A DNA stretch of 64,000 nt, taken from Clostridium hydrogenum. GTDB taxonomy: Bacteria > Bacillota > Clostridia > Clostridiales > Clostridiaceae. The translations under genes were made by a program, and so were the position numbers. Every line of letters starts with the position of its first letter. Position 1 is the stretch's first letter. Shown in pieces: positions 34,471-43,391 of this stretch. Where the stretch lies: assembly GCF_021432385.1 (NCBI RefSeq), contig NZ_JAEACT010000003.1:186001-250000 (forward strand), in the 5' to 3' direction. Below the pieces are notes generated by a model. The model did no database searches. It worked only from the letters and a program-made list of their open reading frames with translations, and was not told the DNA's origin.

Positions 34471-34515
34471 AAATACAATCAGATTTATATAAACAATATC
34501 TGATTGTATTTTCTA
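34471..34515. terminator. Bidirectional terminator after the helicase gene
   Basis: AAATACAATCAGAT (34471-34484) pairs with ATCTGATTGTATTT (34498-34511), followed by a T-rich stretch, between convergent helicase and traG remnants. Confidence 0.75.
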
Positions 34516-34580
34516 TTTTTATAAACTTAACATATGAAATAAAACAACTTACTTTATATAATATTTCTAAATTACATATA

Positions 34581-35952
34581 TCAACCTCTCTTCAATTTAT
34601 CATACAAAGATTTTTTCTCCACTTCTTTCTCTTCACTTTCTTTTATGGCTTCTTGAACAATCTTATCCTTTAACTCCCTAACTGAAATATATTGTGGAAC
34701 TACTATTTTTCTTGTTTCAGGAACAAAATCATCATTTAACTCTATTCCCCATTCTCCATAAAAAGGTATGTTAACTTTCATTGGATCAGCTCCAGTTTTT
34801 AATATTACAAACTCACCTTTAGGTATTCTCTTTATCTCATCAGGTGCCATAAGTGGTCTTCCCACCATCTGCATACTCATATTATGATTTTCTTTAAGGC
34901 TATTTTCAAGAGCTTCACAATTAAATTTTTCATCGGCAATGTTCAAAAGTTCGCAATACAGCTGCATTAAAAATATTGAAAACAAGAAATATTTAGTCTT
35001 ATCTTCTTCTGGAAGGACAACAAATACAGCTGTATTCTGGCTTGCAAAATTTTCTGCTGTAAAATCACCATCAAAGCACAAAATTTGTTCAAGCTCGCTA
35101 TCTATAAATTTTGTGAGTTTAGATAAAGCTGTAGCAAAAACTGAAAGAGCTGTTTTTATATCCGCTTCAACAGCTGCCCCTGCAAACCATTTTGCCTTAT
35201 GATTCTCTGGAAGTAACTGAATTAATTTAAATACGCTTATTATGTGTCTCTCGCTTTTTTCTCCATACTCAGCAATTAAAAGTATTGATGATGTAATAAT
35301 ACCTTCAGCACTATCATAAAAGCAGCTGTTGTCACCGCCACCCTTAAAACGAGCACTTTCAATTATTGAAGTTGAAATGATCTTAGCATATTTTTGAGCT
35401 TTTGCTTCAGACACAAGTCCAAGCTGAGTTGTAGGTTGTTCTTTATATATATCCATAGCACTTTCCCAATATATTACCCATTTTCTTTACAATATAGCCC
35501 TTTGTATCTGTAACTAAAAAACTCATTCCACTTGCTGCTGCATACTCTATTTGAGGAATAAGAAAGAAATTTGTTTTTCCTATTCCAGAAGGGCCAACCA
35601 TAATAGAATTGCTATCAGATGTATCGAGCATTGCTATTAATTTTCCCTTAATATTTTTCACTCCAAATATTAGCCCCTGCTTTAAATTTTCTGTATCAAT
35701 TTCCTCTCTCCATTTTTGCGGTTCATACGCAACTGATTCATAAAGCTGCTTCTTTTCTTTTTCTGTTGCCCATTTTGCAGTTTCATACTAACCATCACCA
35801 ACTTTTTTATCTTTAATCCTGTTTAAATCCTTTTCTTTAAGATTGACTATTATAAAAAGTATTATCAGCGGTGGCAATAGGAACAACAAATAAGCTTTCC
35901 ATGGTAGATGTGTAAGCTTATGTAGGCTAAAAACTTTAAATAGGTTTTCCAT
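34581..35952 (-). pseudogene. TraG/VirD4-type coupling protein, broken
   Basis: Remains of a type IV coupling ATPase that would have delivered DNA to a conjugation pore. The ATG at 35952 follows GGAGGAG and encodes a membrane segment (AYLLFLLPPLIILFIIVNL). An in-frame TAG (35788-35790) interrupts just before the conserved YETAKWATEKE segment. Walker A VGPSGIGKT and VTDTKG follow. A frame change with an apparent deletion at about 35445 separates this from the remainder, which has IPKGEFVILKTGADP and ends near 34581. At least two independent lesions make it nonfunctional. Confidence 0.85.
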
Positions 35953-36010
35953 AGTTCTCCTCCTTTTTAAATAAGCTCACAGGAATACTTCCCATGAGCT
36001 TTACTGTTAA

Positions 36011-36720
36011 AATTACAAATCCATTTCAGAATTAAGAGTTTGGTTTTTTTCCAAAGATGGTTTTAAATTTGCATCTTTAATAAAATTAGACGCATCCAAT
36101 ATATTTCTAGTTGCTGAAATTGACTTAATATTATTTTAGTATCAATTTGAGCTATTCGTGAACTCACTTTTTGTGGATCTATTTTATATCTCGTGCTAAA
36201 ATCAACAAAGCAATCCTTAGATAATCCTGTAATTTCCTTTTTCAAGGCATATGATAGTACGCTGTTATTTGTATCAATTAAATTAAATGCTTCTAATTCA
36301 TAAAATTCATTTAATTTATCTCCATACATAAGTTCTCCATCTTTATTAATTATGCTATTAACATAATAACTATTCGCTTCCGCTAATGCATATTCGTTTT
36401 TCAAATAATCCATAGAAATATTTCTACAATTTTCGTATACATTAACTAAAAGCGCTTCACCATTAAAGTCATCTAATAAATTACTATTTTCCTTATATTC
36501 AGATTTTTGAACCAGATCAATTAAATCTTTACACTTCATAGATCCAATAGAATAAGCTGTACTTATGTGTCCAACTCTATTAGGTTCAATTAAAAATTCG
36601 ACAACTGGACAATTAAGATCTTCAGAACTGTTTACTATTGAAGCTATTTCCATATCAGCTTTTTTTAATTTTTCATTTGCCTCTATTAAACCTAAAACCT
36701 CATCTTTATTAAAATATTCA
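36011..36720 (-). pseudogene. Frameshifted element protein, domain related to its neighbour
   Basis: The longest frame (36063-36653) lacks a ribosome binding site at its ATG. Coding-like sequence continues upstream without a start, to about 36720. Near 36130 the frame shifts, after which another frame continues sensibly (SISATRNILDASNFIKDANL) to a stop near 36015. The segment EPNRVGHISTAYSIGSMKCKDLID parallels VRYSFGTHECKSLID in the neighbouring gene, so the two share a domain. I do not recognise the family; it resembles accessory proteins of conjugative elements. Confidence 0.55.
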
Positions 36721-36732
36721 CTTGCAATATCT

Positions 36733-37428
36733 TCAACTGCTCCTATTTTTACTGCACACTGTGATTCTCCAGTTCTTCAGTTCAGTTATATAGTCCTTTA
36801 GAATTTTCATGGCCTCCATCGGTTTATGCTCTATAAGTTCTTTAATAGTATCTTTAAGAACTTCATTTACATATTCAACATATCTGGAATCATTTATATC
36901 AAATTTATATTTACCTTTCTCTTCCGCTACATCAATTGCGAGTACCTTATCAGCAACATCCATTTCAACAGCTGCACCTCTATCAATTTCATGGAATTTG
37001 TCATAAATATTTCTTAAAGCTTCACTAGATAAACTTGAAATATATTTTTTTAAATTTTCTGCTGCTTTAATTAAAAGAACCTCGTTTTTAAAATCCTTAT
37101 AAAATTCCTTTTCATTTTCTGTTAAATATTGTCCATACCCTACAGTACCTTCAATACAATCTATCAAACTTTTACATTCATGAGTACCAAAAGAATATCT
37201 AACATTAATAGACTTTCCATCATGGACTTCTACCTTAAAATTTACTTTTGTGTAAGGATGATTTATTCCCAATCGTTTTGAATCTTCAATCATCCATTGA
37301 GGATTATCTTCTATTTCCTTAAATCTTTCATTAGCCTCACGTAAGCTTATCACTTGTCCTTTTCCAAAATTATCCTTTACGAGCTCATTTTCAACTTCAA
37401 GTATAGTTACCTTAATATCATTTTTCAT
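36733..37428 (-). CDS. Hypothetical conjugative-element protein
   Basis: A frame of about 230 aa starting at the ATG nine bases after GGAGG. It contains NERFKEIEDNPQWMIEDSKRL and SINVRYSFGTHECKSLIDCI (about residues 45 and 85), acidic overall, with no membrane helix. The last ten residues (WRITVCSKNRSS) look out of frame: a neighbouring frame reads on towards another plausible end, so the 3' end is probably frameshifted. It shares a domain with the pseudogene immediately downstream. Function unknown. Given the decayed surroundings it may be nonfunctional. Confidence 0.5.
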   Translation of the reverse strand: MKNDIKVTILEVENELVKDNFGKGQVISLREANERFKEIEDNPQWMIEDSKRLGINHPYTKVNFKVEVHDGKSINVRYSFGTHECKSLIDCIEGTVGYGQYLTENEKEFYKDFKNEVLLIKAAENLKKYISSLSSEALRNIYDKFHEIDRGAAVEMDVADKVLAIDVAEEKGKYKFDINDSRYVEYVNEVLKDTIKELIEHKPMEAMKILKDYITELKNWRITVCSKNRSS

Positions 37429-37693
37429 AACAATTTCCTCCATTTCAATTCGTTTATCAAGCTTAATACATACAGAACAGATTTTTGCATTTGCTTTGTT
37501 GAAATTTTAATTGTTCATGTTGCATCACCCCTTTCAGTGTGATTTTCAATAAAAAATTGTATAAAAAAAGAAAGCCAGTTTTTTCTGACTTCCTCAAAAA
37601 TAATATTATAACTAAAAAAATTAAAAATATATTTACTTTTTAAATCTATTTTACATTAAAATTTTGAAAATAAATAATTAATGTAATTTGTTC

Positions 37694-38530
37694 TTACATT
37701 CTTGGTATATGTAATTTTCTTTTTTCTTTTTCTAAATCAAAATATATAAATTCATCATATTTCTTAATTATATTAGGATGTTTTCTACGTAAATACTTTT
37801 TTATCATACTATCCTTTTGGTTTTGAATTGCTTGTATATACTCTGATAAGCATGAAGACAATATCATATTAACTATTAATATTGCTAAAGATAACAAAAT
37901 CATTATCTTTATATCATAACCATGAATAAAACTTTTATCTTCCTCATAATATATAACCATTGCTATCAAAAATATAATACATGCCATAAGAATGAACTTA
38001 GATAATTCATAAAACATAACCATAATCTCCATAAATACCCTTGATATCTTGTTTTTGTTACTCAAATCCATTAGCCACACATAATTTGAATATAAAATAC
38101 TTTTGATTTTGTTATATTCATTATCAATTAATTTATTAAAACTTATAAAATATGTCCAAAAATCTTCCCAATTATTTTGATTTTTATTCTGCATAAATTT
38201 ATAATAATATTTCTCGGTTTCATAATATTTATCACATATATACTTGTTTGACATTTCGTATAATTTGCTATCACTAGCTCCATACTTTTCAAAAAATTTC
38301 TTCAGCAACTTATTTCTTTCGTTACTTTCCTCTTGTTGCCTTGTTATAGCTTTAATCTCATGCAACATAGGACTTATTACATCCTTTAAATTATTTTCTA
38401 ATTGCAAATCAAATTTTTCATTATTTCCTTTTCTAACTCCTATTAGGTAAGTTAAAATTGGAGTTAATATAGCCAAAATTACTGGTATATAATCTTTTAT
38501 ATAAGAAAAATTTTTCAAAACATCTTTCAT
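37694..38530 (-). CDS. Membrane protein paired with HEPN gene
   Basis: A 278-aa protein with predicted membrane segments at about residues 12-32 and two more at about 170-195 and 205-228. A charged coiled-coil-like cytoplasmic region lies between the first and the later segments, with a basic C-terminal tail (YLRRKHPNIIKKYDEF). The start is the ATG five bases after GGAGG; the TTG four codons earlier overlaps that site. It begins 25 bases after the HEPN gene on the same strand, forming a pair. The reading frame is intact although neighbouring transfer genes are broken, so it may be under selection. Function unknown. Confidence 0.65.
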   Translation of the reverse strand: MKDVLKNFSYIKDYIPVILAILTPILTYLIGVRKGNNEKFDLQLENNLKDVISPMLHEIKAITRQQEESNERNKLLKKFFEKYGASDSKLYEMSNKYICDKYYETEKYYYKFMQNKNQNNWEDFWTYFISFNKLIDNEYNKIKSILYSNYVWLMDLSNKNKISRVFMEIMVMFYELSKFILMACIIFLIAMVIYYEEDKSFIHGYDIKIMILLSLAILIVNMILSSCLSEYIQAIQNQKDSMIKKYLRRKHPNIIKKYDEFIYFDLEKEKRKLHIPRM

Positions 38531-38554
38531 AGTTTCCTCCAATCGTCTTTTTAA

Positions 38555-39133
38555 TTAAATCAATCTAGACTTCCTAAATTTAAACCATTCCGGTGTTTTT
38601 AAAACACTTCCCATTTCACTATACTTATTAAATAAATTTTCTATAATCTCAGGTGCCTCTTTAATCATACTATTAACTTTGTCACTATGAATAACTTGAC
38701 TACTTCTATTAGAAAAATGTACTATAGTATTCCTTATCTCACTTAATTCTATATATTTTTCAAATTCCTTCTGTTTATCGGAATTCCAGTTTATGCTTTG
38801 TCCATTAATTGCTCTTGGTACAAAATTATACAATTTTCTTTTTACACTATTAAAATATTTAGGTATACTTTTATTAGGATCATTTATAAATTCCAAAACT
38901 TCTGTGTCAATGTTACTTAACTTTACTTTTCCACTTAAATTCTCCTTAATAATAGTATTTATCCAAGATTCCGTTGAAGCACAAAAACAAATTATGGATA
39001 CCCTTTTAAATCGTTCTACTATAAAATATTCTTCTGTTTTTTCAATTTGCTCGCGAAAATATAATGCATCATTAAACAATTCATCTGACATATTAGATAT
39101 TGTAATACCAGATTTTATATCTCTGCTAAACAT
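38555..39133 (-). CDS. HEPN-domain protein (MAE_28990-like), candidate RNase
   Basis: A 192-aa helical protein. EIRNTIVHFSNRS at about residue 132 carries the R-x4-H (R134, H139) motif of HEPN ribonucleases. The N-terminal part (IICFCASTESWINTIIKE) resembles helices of small HEPN proteins of the MAE_28990 type that occur in defence loci. GGAGGGG precedes the ATG. With the following membrane protein it forms a two-gene unit, plausibly a toxin with a membrane partner. The motif is seen; activity and pairing are inference. Confidence 0.62.
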   Translation of the reverse strand: MFSRDIKSGITISNMSDELFNDALYFREQIEKTEEYFIVERFKRVSIICFCASTESWINTIIKENLSGKVKLSNIDTEVLEFINDPNKSIPKYFNSVKRKLYNFVPRAINGQSINWNSDKQKEFEKYIELSEIRNTIVHFSNRSSQVIHSDKVNSMIKEAPEIIENLFNKYSEMGSVLKTPEWFKFRKSRLI

Positions 39134-39231
39134 TTTAAATCCCCCCTCCTATAAAATTAATTATATCATTATTAGACTACTTATGACATATTTTCCATAA
39201 GTGTTATATTGCTATATAAGTTTTAAACTAT

Positions 39232-40027
39232 TCTTCTCTAAATTTCATCTCATTTATAATACTTATAGTATTTTGAACTTTATTTATAGGGTTTTCAACA
39301 AATTTTCTGGTTAAATTCTTACTTTGAAACAACCCTGCATATTTAATGATTTTACTTAAATCTTCAGCACTGGCACATCAAATTTTATTAACAATTTCAC
39401 TTTTGTTTATTGAATACGTAGTACCCAAATGTAAATGTGGATGATACCCTTCATTATGAAAACCTACATTCCAAACTAAATTTTTCATTTGTATGTTCAT
39501 AGCTTCAGCTATCTTTGGAATTTTAGTTTTTAACAGCAGCTGCCATGAGTTTAATTTGTCATAACCTAGTCTTTCAGCATCTTCTCTTTTAAGATATATA
39601 ATGTGTGTCCACACCACTCCATTATGATTTTTTATATCTTCAATTTTCCCTTTTAAATCTGCCTCACCTCCTGAATTAAAAAGACCATGAGTATTTAATT
39701 TTTCTACTCGTGGTCTTCCGATATATATTTCAAATAAATTTCTTTATTTACAGTCTTATCTTCCATAAGTCCAAAGGCTTCAGTCAAAAATTTTGATGCA
39801 TTAGCCTTGGACTTATCCTCTAAAAAACTTTTATACTCTTCAATTTACTTAATGTTTGGAAACTTTTCTACAACTTCATCTATTACTTTCTTTTGACTAA
39901 GAGTAACCTCGCCTTTAAAATCTGATCCATTGTATTCTACCCCTTATCTTGTTGAAATATATTGAACCAAATTTTCAGAATGCGTTTTATTTTTTATATA
40001 ATTTGAAAATACAATAAGCTTTGCCAT
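39232..40027 (-). pseudogene. MobP3-type relaxase, degraded
   Basis: Starts at the ATG at 40027 (MAKLIVFSNYIKNKTHSENLVQYISTR) and is broken by two in-frame stops near 39945 and 39846 and by frame changes. Pieces in different frames align in order with MobP3 relaxases: RPRVEKLNTHGLFNSGG near 39715, VVWTHIIYLKREDAERLGYD near 39617, then FHNEGYHPHLHL, the metal-binding histidine cluster, near 39440. Beyond 39378 a short remnant (KIIKYAGLFQSKNL) continues to about 39232. Such relaxases nick oriT to start conjugation; this one cannot work. Confidence 0.85.
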
Positions 40028-40260
40028 CACATCATCACCTTTATAAAAGTATAAACTAGCTTCAACTTTATAATTGAAAAAATTAATATATTAATCACAA
40101 TTACATCTGCAACAAAATAAATTATCAGACAAATATCTATAATCTTGAATTTATGTATGTAATTTATGTAAATTCTATCGATAATTAGTATTATAAACAT
40201 AAATATACCTGCTACAAAACCAATAATATATATGATTAAAGCAAATTTCACTAACTCCAT
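40027..40260 (-). CDS. Small membrane protein upstream of the relaxase remnant
   Basis: A 77-aa protein with two strongly hydrophobic helices (about residues 6-28 and 40-65) and a short loop between. Its TGA overlaps the relaxase ATG (ATGTGATGG), so it was translationally coupled to the mobilization gene. It is probably a small component of the transfer or mobilization operon. The family is not recognised. Confidence 0.55.
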   Translation of the reverse strand: MELVKFALIIYIIGFVAGIFMFIILIIDRIYINYIHKFKIIDICLIIYFVADVIVINILIFSIIKLKLVYTFIKVMM

Positions 40261-40295
40261 TACATTAACACCACCTTAAAAGGAGATATATAATC

Positions 40296-41144
40296 ATGAA
40301 AAATGAATTTTTATTAAGTTCAATCTTTACGTCCATAAATTTAGTTATACTATTGATAAATTACTTTTTTAACAAAAAGAATACTTATACAAATTATTAT
40401 TCTAAAATTCTAGATACTAGGCTAAACCTAATATATTCACCTCTCTGCATAAAATTGAGCACAATACCAAATTATTACTTAATAGATGATAAAGACTTTA
40501 TTGATAATTTTCACAAGTACTCATATTTATTAGAAGATAACCTTTATGATCTAATTATTGATATAATAAATATTGAATCCTCAATAAAAAGATTTTCCGT
40601 TCCCCAAACTGATGAAGAATCCATAAAAACTCATAAATCAAGATTAGAAAAATTGACTGCAATTATCAAAAGTGAATACAAAAGAAATACTTCAATATAT
40701 AAAAATACTTATATAGAAATTGAAAAAGAAACATCTTATTCACCTTTATTGAGATTATTATATGAACTATTTAATTTTTGTTATTATTTATTCATTTTCA
40801 CAATAATAGTTCTTTTAGTATTATACTATTCTTCTGAAAGTATGAAAGGCGTAAAATTAAATTCTAGTTATGCAAGTTTTGAGGCTCCATTCTTTTTTAT
40901 TTTTAGTTTAGGTTTTTGTTTTTCTGTTTTTAAATTTGTATTTTTCGTTTCAAATCGCTTTGATACTTCTAGCAAGTCAAGGATAAGAAAAAAATATAAA
41001 TCATATCATATAGTTCCTGAAGATGGTTTTTATATTTGTAGTTGCTGCAATGAGAAAAGGTATTTTTATAAATATGAACGTTTTACTCCTTGCCCTAATA
41101 ATAAAAGTTGGATTAAAAAATCATTCTATAAAAAAATAGACTAG
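40296..41144 (+). CDS. Membrane protein with C-terminal cysteine cluster
   Basis: A 282-aa protein with an N-terminal membrane helix (about residues 6-24), a long charged helical region (about 40-150), two more membrane helices (about 163-180 and 203-226) and a cytoplasmic tail with ICSCCNEKRYF...FTPCPNN (about 246-270), a possible zinc ribbon. AAGGAG lies eight bases before the ATG. It stands alone on the plus strand, opposite the relaxase genes, and the frame is intact. Its general design (stalk plus membrane helices) resembles that of the protein at 37694. Possible cargo or exclusion function; unknown. Confidence 0.6.
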   Translation: MKNEFLLSSIFTSINLVILLINYFFNKKNTYTNYYSKILDTRLNLIYSPLCIKLSTIPNYYLIDDKDFIDNFHKYSYLLEDNLYDLIIDIINIESSIKRFSVPQTDEESIKTHKSRLEKLTAIIKSEYKRNTSIYKNTYIEIEKETSYSPLLRLLYELFNFCYYLFIFTIIVLLVLYYSSESMKGVKLNSSYASFEAPFFFIFSLGFCFSVFKFVFFVSNRFDTSSKSRIRKKYKSYHIVPEDGFYICSCCNEKRYFYKYERFTPCPNNKSWIKKSFYKKID

Positions 41145-41168
41145 ATAAAAGTTTTACTTCTATCTAGT
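41140..41168. terminator. Bidirectional terminator between convergent genes
   Basis: ACTAGATA (41140-41147) pairs with TATCTAGT (41161-41168), enclosing AAAGTTTTACTTC, between stops of convergent genes at 41144 and 41170. Confidence 0.6.
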
Positions 41169-41169
41169 T

Positions 41170-41559
41170 TCACTTTGTTAAATCCTCATACCTCAATATC
41201 CTCTGATTATTTTTAATTTCATTAACAACATTTTTTCTATACATTGATATTTCATATTCACTTAAATCTGAAGCACTTTGCATTATCTGCTCCAGTATCC
41301 CAACTTGAATTGCAATATCACTTAAAAGTTTTGCAATTCTATTGCCTAATCTTTTCTCAGTAAGTTCAGTAGCTCCTGTCATTATAGCGGTAACTTCTTT
41401 ACACAAAAATTCCCCTGATTCGTTATTATTAATATAGTCAATATAAAACTCCCCTGATTTACTAAAAAAATCACTTCTTGAATTATAATTTTTTGCTTTA
41501 CCTAATGAATCAATCTTGTCCAATAATTTTTTATTAATATTTATATGAATTCTCTCCAA
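41170..41559 (-). CDS. Ribbon-helix-helix mobilization-type protein
   Basis: A 129-aa protein. Its N-terminus (ERIHININKKLLDKIDSLGKAKNYNSRSDFFSKSGEFYID, read in parts) is a ribbon-helix-helix DNA-binding domain. The C-terminal half is helical. It uses a TTG start eight bases after AGGAGGTG. Such genes stand upstream of MobP3 relaxases in clostridial elements and usually assist relaxosome formation or regulate transfer. The frame is intact, but its partners are destroyed. Confidence 0.75.
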   Translation of the reverse strand: MERIHININKKLLDKIDSLGKAKNYNSRSDFFSKSGEFYIDYINNNESGEFLCKEVTAIMTGATELTEKRLGNRIAKLLSDIAIQVGILEQIMQSASDLSEYEISMYRKNVVNEIKNNQRILRYEDLTK

Positions 41560-41810
41560 AATTTCACCTCCTGAAAATACATTACTTTTAAAAAATGCCC
41601 TTAAATATAGTTACAATTTATTACTTTTATGGATACTCAAAATACTACTAAAACAATATGCAATATAAAATAAAACATGACGATATTAAAAAAATAATGA
41701 AGAAAAGAATAGATTTAAAATTAACTACAATTTTATTAAAATAAGAAATACAACAATTCTTCCACAAGATTATTGTTATGACTTAAATGCAGTAAACTGT
41801 TTTTTATCTG

Positions 41811-41999
41811 CATACTCATATTATGATTTTCTTTCAGGCTATTTTCATAACGTCAACCTGAGTCGTGTAATTTCCCATAGCATTACTTAATTCTTCTGGA
41901 AGAACAAGAAATACAGCTGTCTTCTGGCTTGCAAAATTTTCTGCCGTAAAATCACCATCAAAGCAAAAAAAGCTTGAATTAACTTCAAGCCTTTTTAAA
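41811..41999 (-). pseudogene. Second traG fragment followed by a terminator-like hairpin
   Basis: Bases 41811-41850 and 41895-41967 match two separated parts of the broken traG at about 34868-34910 and 35000-35080, with an internal deletion and small differences. This implies a second, more degraded copy. Immediately beside it GCTTGAA...TTCAAGC with flanking A and T runs (41967-41999) forms a terminator. The remainder of the 41560-42041 gap shows no gene. Confidence 0.75.
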
Positions 42000-42041
42000 T
42001 CTCTTTATCTCTATATATAATAGGTAGCAATAAAAATCCTA

Positions 42042-42379
42042 TTAAACAGGCCTTCTCTTTAATATGTTTATATCAACCTCATGTCGACCTGTCATATCCT
42101 TCAAAACTTCAATACTTTCCTTAATCTCTTTTGTATCATTTGCAATGTTCTTTACTGCTGTTTCAATCAAATCCGACTTAGCGTTTATAAATACATCCAA
42201 CTTATTAAGCTCCTTTGTTGATTGCCTTTATGAGATGTCTGTACCTCTGCTATAACATTAATATTCTTCTCTAATGCTTCAAGCTTAATCGAGTTCTTTT
42301 TAACTTCTCCCTCAATACGTGTTTGCCCCTCCAAGAGTTGCACTAACATATTTTTCAATTCCGTATTCAATAGAATCAC
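42042..42379 (-). pseudogene. Frameshifted coiled-coil protein gene
   Basis: A frame starting at 42379 (MILLNTELKNMLVQLLEGQ) changes frame near 42225, after which a neighbouring frame reads ELNKLDVFINAKSDLIETAV and on to a stop at 42042. The repaired protein would be about 112 aa, a heptad-rich coiled coil similar in style to that at 26349. It lies just inside the right boundary of the element. Confidence 0.7.
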
Positions 42380-42425
42380 CTCGCCTATATCAGTATTATA
42401 GCCTAACTAAATTTAATTATAAATA

Positions 42426-43337
42426 TTATATATAAGACGACTTCGGATACCCCTCTCTACATTTTCCTCTAGTCTGAAGTCCTCCTACACCTTTAAAGCC
42501 AGTAACTGTACCTTTAACTACCTCTTGAATATTTACTATTTCTCCTACATTTGTGTAAGCAACCTTTTCACATACAAAAACTGGATCAAGACAGTGAATT
42601 AAAACCCTGCCTGGAGAACTTGCGTAGTTCGCACCAGCATCTAAAATTGCTTCATAACAAGATTGGCATGCACCTGCAAATATAACAAGATCATCGTAGC
42701 TTGGCTCATAGTCCCTTAAATTTGAAACTGATTGAATAAAATATTTCGAATTTCTATAATTGTTTATATCCATGTAATCTCTAGCTGATTTTAATATACC
42801 ATCATGACCCGTTATAACAACAATATCTGGCTTTATTTCTTTTACTAAATCTACTATTGCACTTGGCTGATCTTTTTCAGGAATAACCTTTCCAATAGTA
42901 TTTATTTTAAGCTGCCTGTAAACCTTCTTACAAACCTCAAGATATTCAGCATCTCCATCTACATGTAAAACCTTTCCCGGTCTTGCAAATGTCATGCTTT
43001 TAGTGTCGTTATCATCCTTCACAATTTTTATGTTTCTGTAACTTGATCTTTTTTTATTTTTTTTTAATGTGGCACCATCATTTACTCCTCTTTGTAATAC
43101 AATTTTTTGTATATATTTATTTATACTTTCATTAAATACTGTTTCTACTTCTCCCATATTGTCAGAATCAACCTCAGTCAAATCTGATGCTGGGGAATCT
43201 GCAATTATTCTCAAATTAACTCCTTTAAGGATACAATACTCCATGTCATTATCATACTTAATAGCTATAATCTTAAATGTAATATCCCCACCATAGGATT
43301 TTCGTGTAACATAATCTCCAACAACCAAAAATCTCAC
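42426..43337 (-). CDS. yabG: Sporulation-specific protease YabG
   Basis: YabG is a cysteine-type protease that processes spore coat and cortex-related proteins in the mother cell late in sporulation. The N-terminus (VGDYVTRKSYGGDITFKI) and the segments VDLVKEIKPDIVVITGHDG and VIFAGACQSCYEAILDAGANYASSP (about residue 220-245, with cysteines and the H of TGHDG) are characteristic. The GTG start is weakly supported; GAGGTGA fits a TTG three codons later just as well. Its 3' end is duplicated at 27336-27549, marking integration of the mobile element; the gene is intact and about normal length (303 aa). A sigma-K-like promoter lies just upstream. Confidence 0.93.
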   Translation of the reverse strand: MRFLVVGDYVTRKSYGGDITFKIIAIKYDNDMEYCILKGVNLRIIADSPASDLTEVDSDNMGEVETVFNESINKYIQKIVLQRGVNDGATLKKNKKRSSYRNIKIVKDDNDTKSMTFARPGKVLHVDGDAEYLEVCKKVYRQLKINTIGKVIPEKDQPSAIVDLVKEIKPDIVVITGHDGILKSARDYMDINNYRNSKYFIQSVSNLRDYEPSYDDLVIFAGACQSCYEAILDAGANYASSPGRVLIHCLDPVFVCEKVAYTNVGEIVNIQEVVKGTVTGFKGVGGLQTRGKCREGYPKSSYI

Positions 43338-43357
43338 CTCACAGTAAAACCATACTA

Positions 43358-43385
43358 TATACTATGAAGGTGAGTAATAACCTGT
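43358..43385 (-). promoter_or_regulatory. yabG: Sigma-K-like promoter of yabG
   Basis: On the minus strand AC (43385-43384), 17 bases, then CATAGTATA (43366-43358), fitting the AC-N16/17-CATAnnnTA pattern of sigma-K. yabG is sigma-K-dependent in Bacillus subtilis. Confidence 0.6.
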
Positions 43386-43391
43386 TCACTA

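Noticed and set aside
39682-39719. Hairpin AAGACCATGAGTA...TACTCGTGGTCTT looking like a terminator
   Set aside because: It lies inside the relaxase remnant, where one frame reads RPRVEKLNTHGLF, a conserved MobP3 segment; the inverted repeat is coding sequence.
27550-42420. Search for an integrase or recombinase to explain the yabG insertion
   Set aside because: No serine or tyrosine recombinase signature is visible in any frame provided; the gene seems to have been lost or lies elsewhere.
27336-42426. Calling the element a prophage
   Set aside because: No capsid, tail, terminase or lysis genes are seen; the recognisable backbone genes are a coupling protein, a relaxase and a ribbon-helix-helix mobilization protein.
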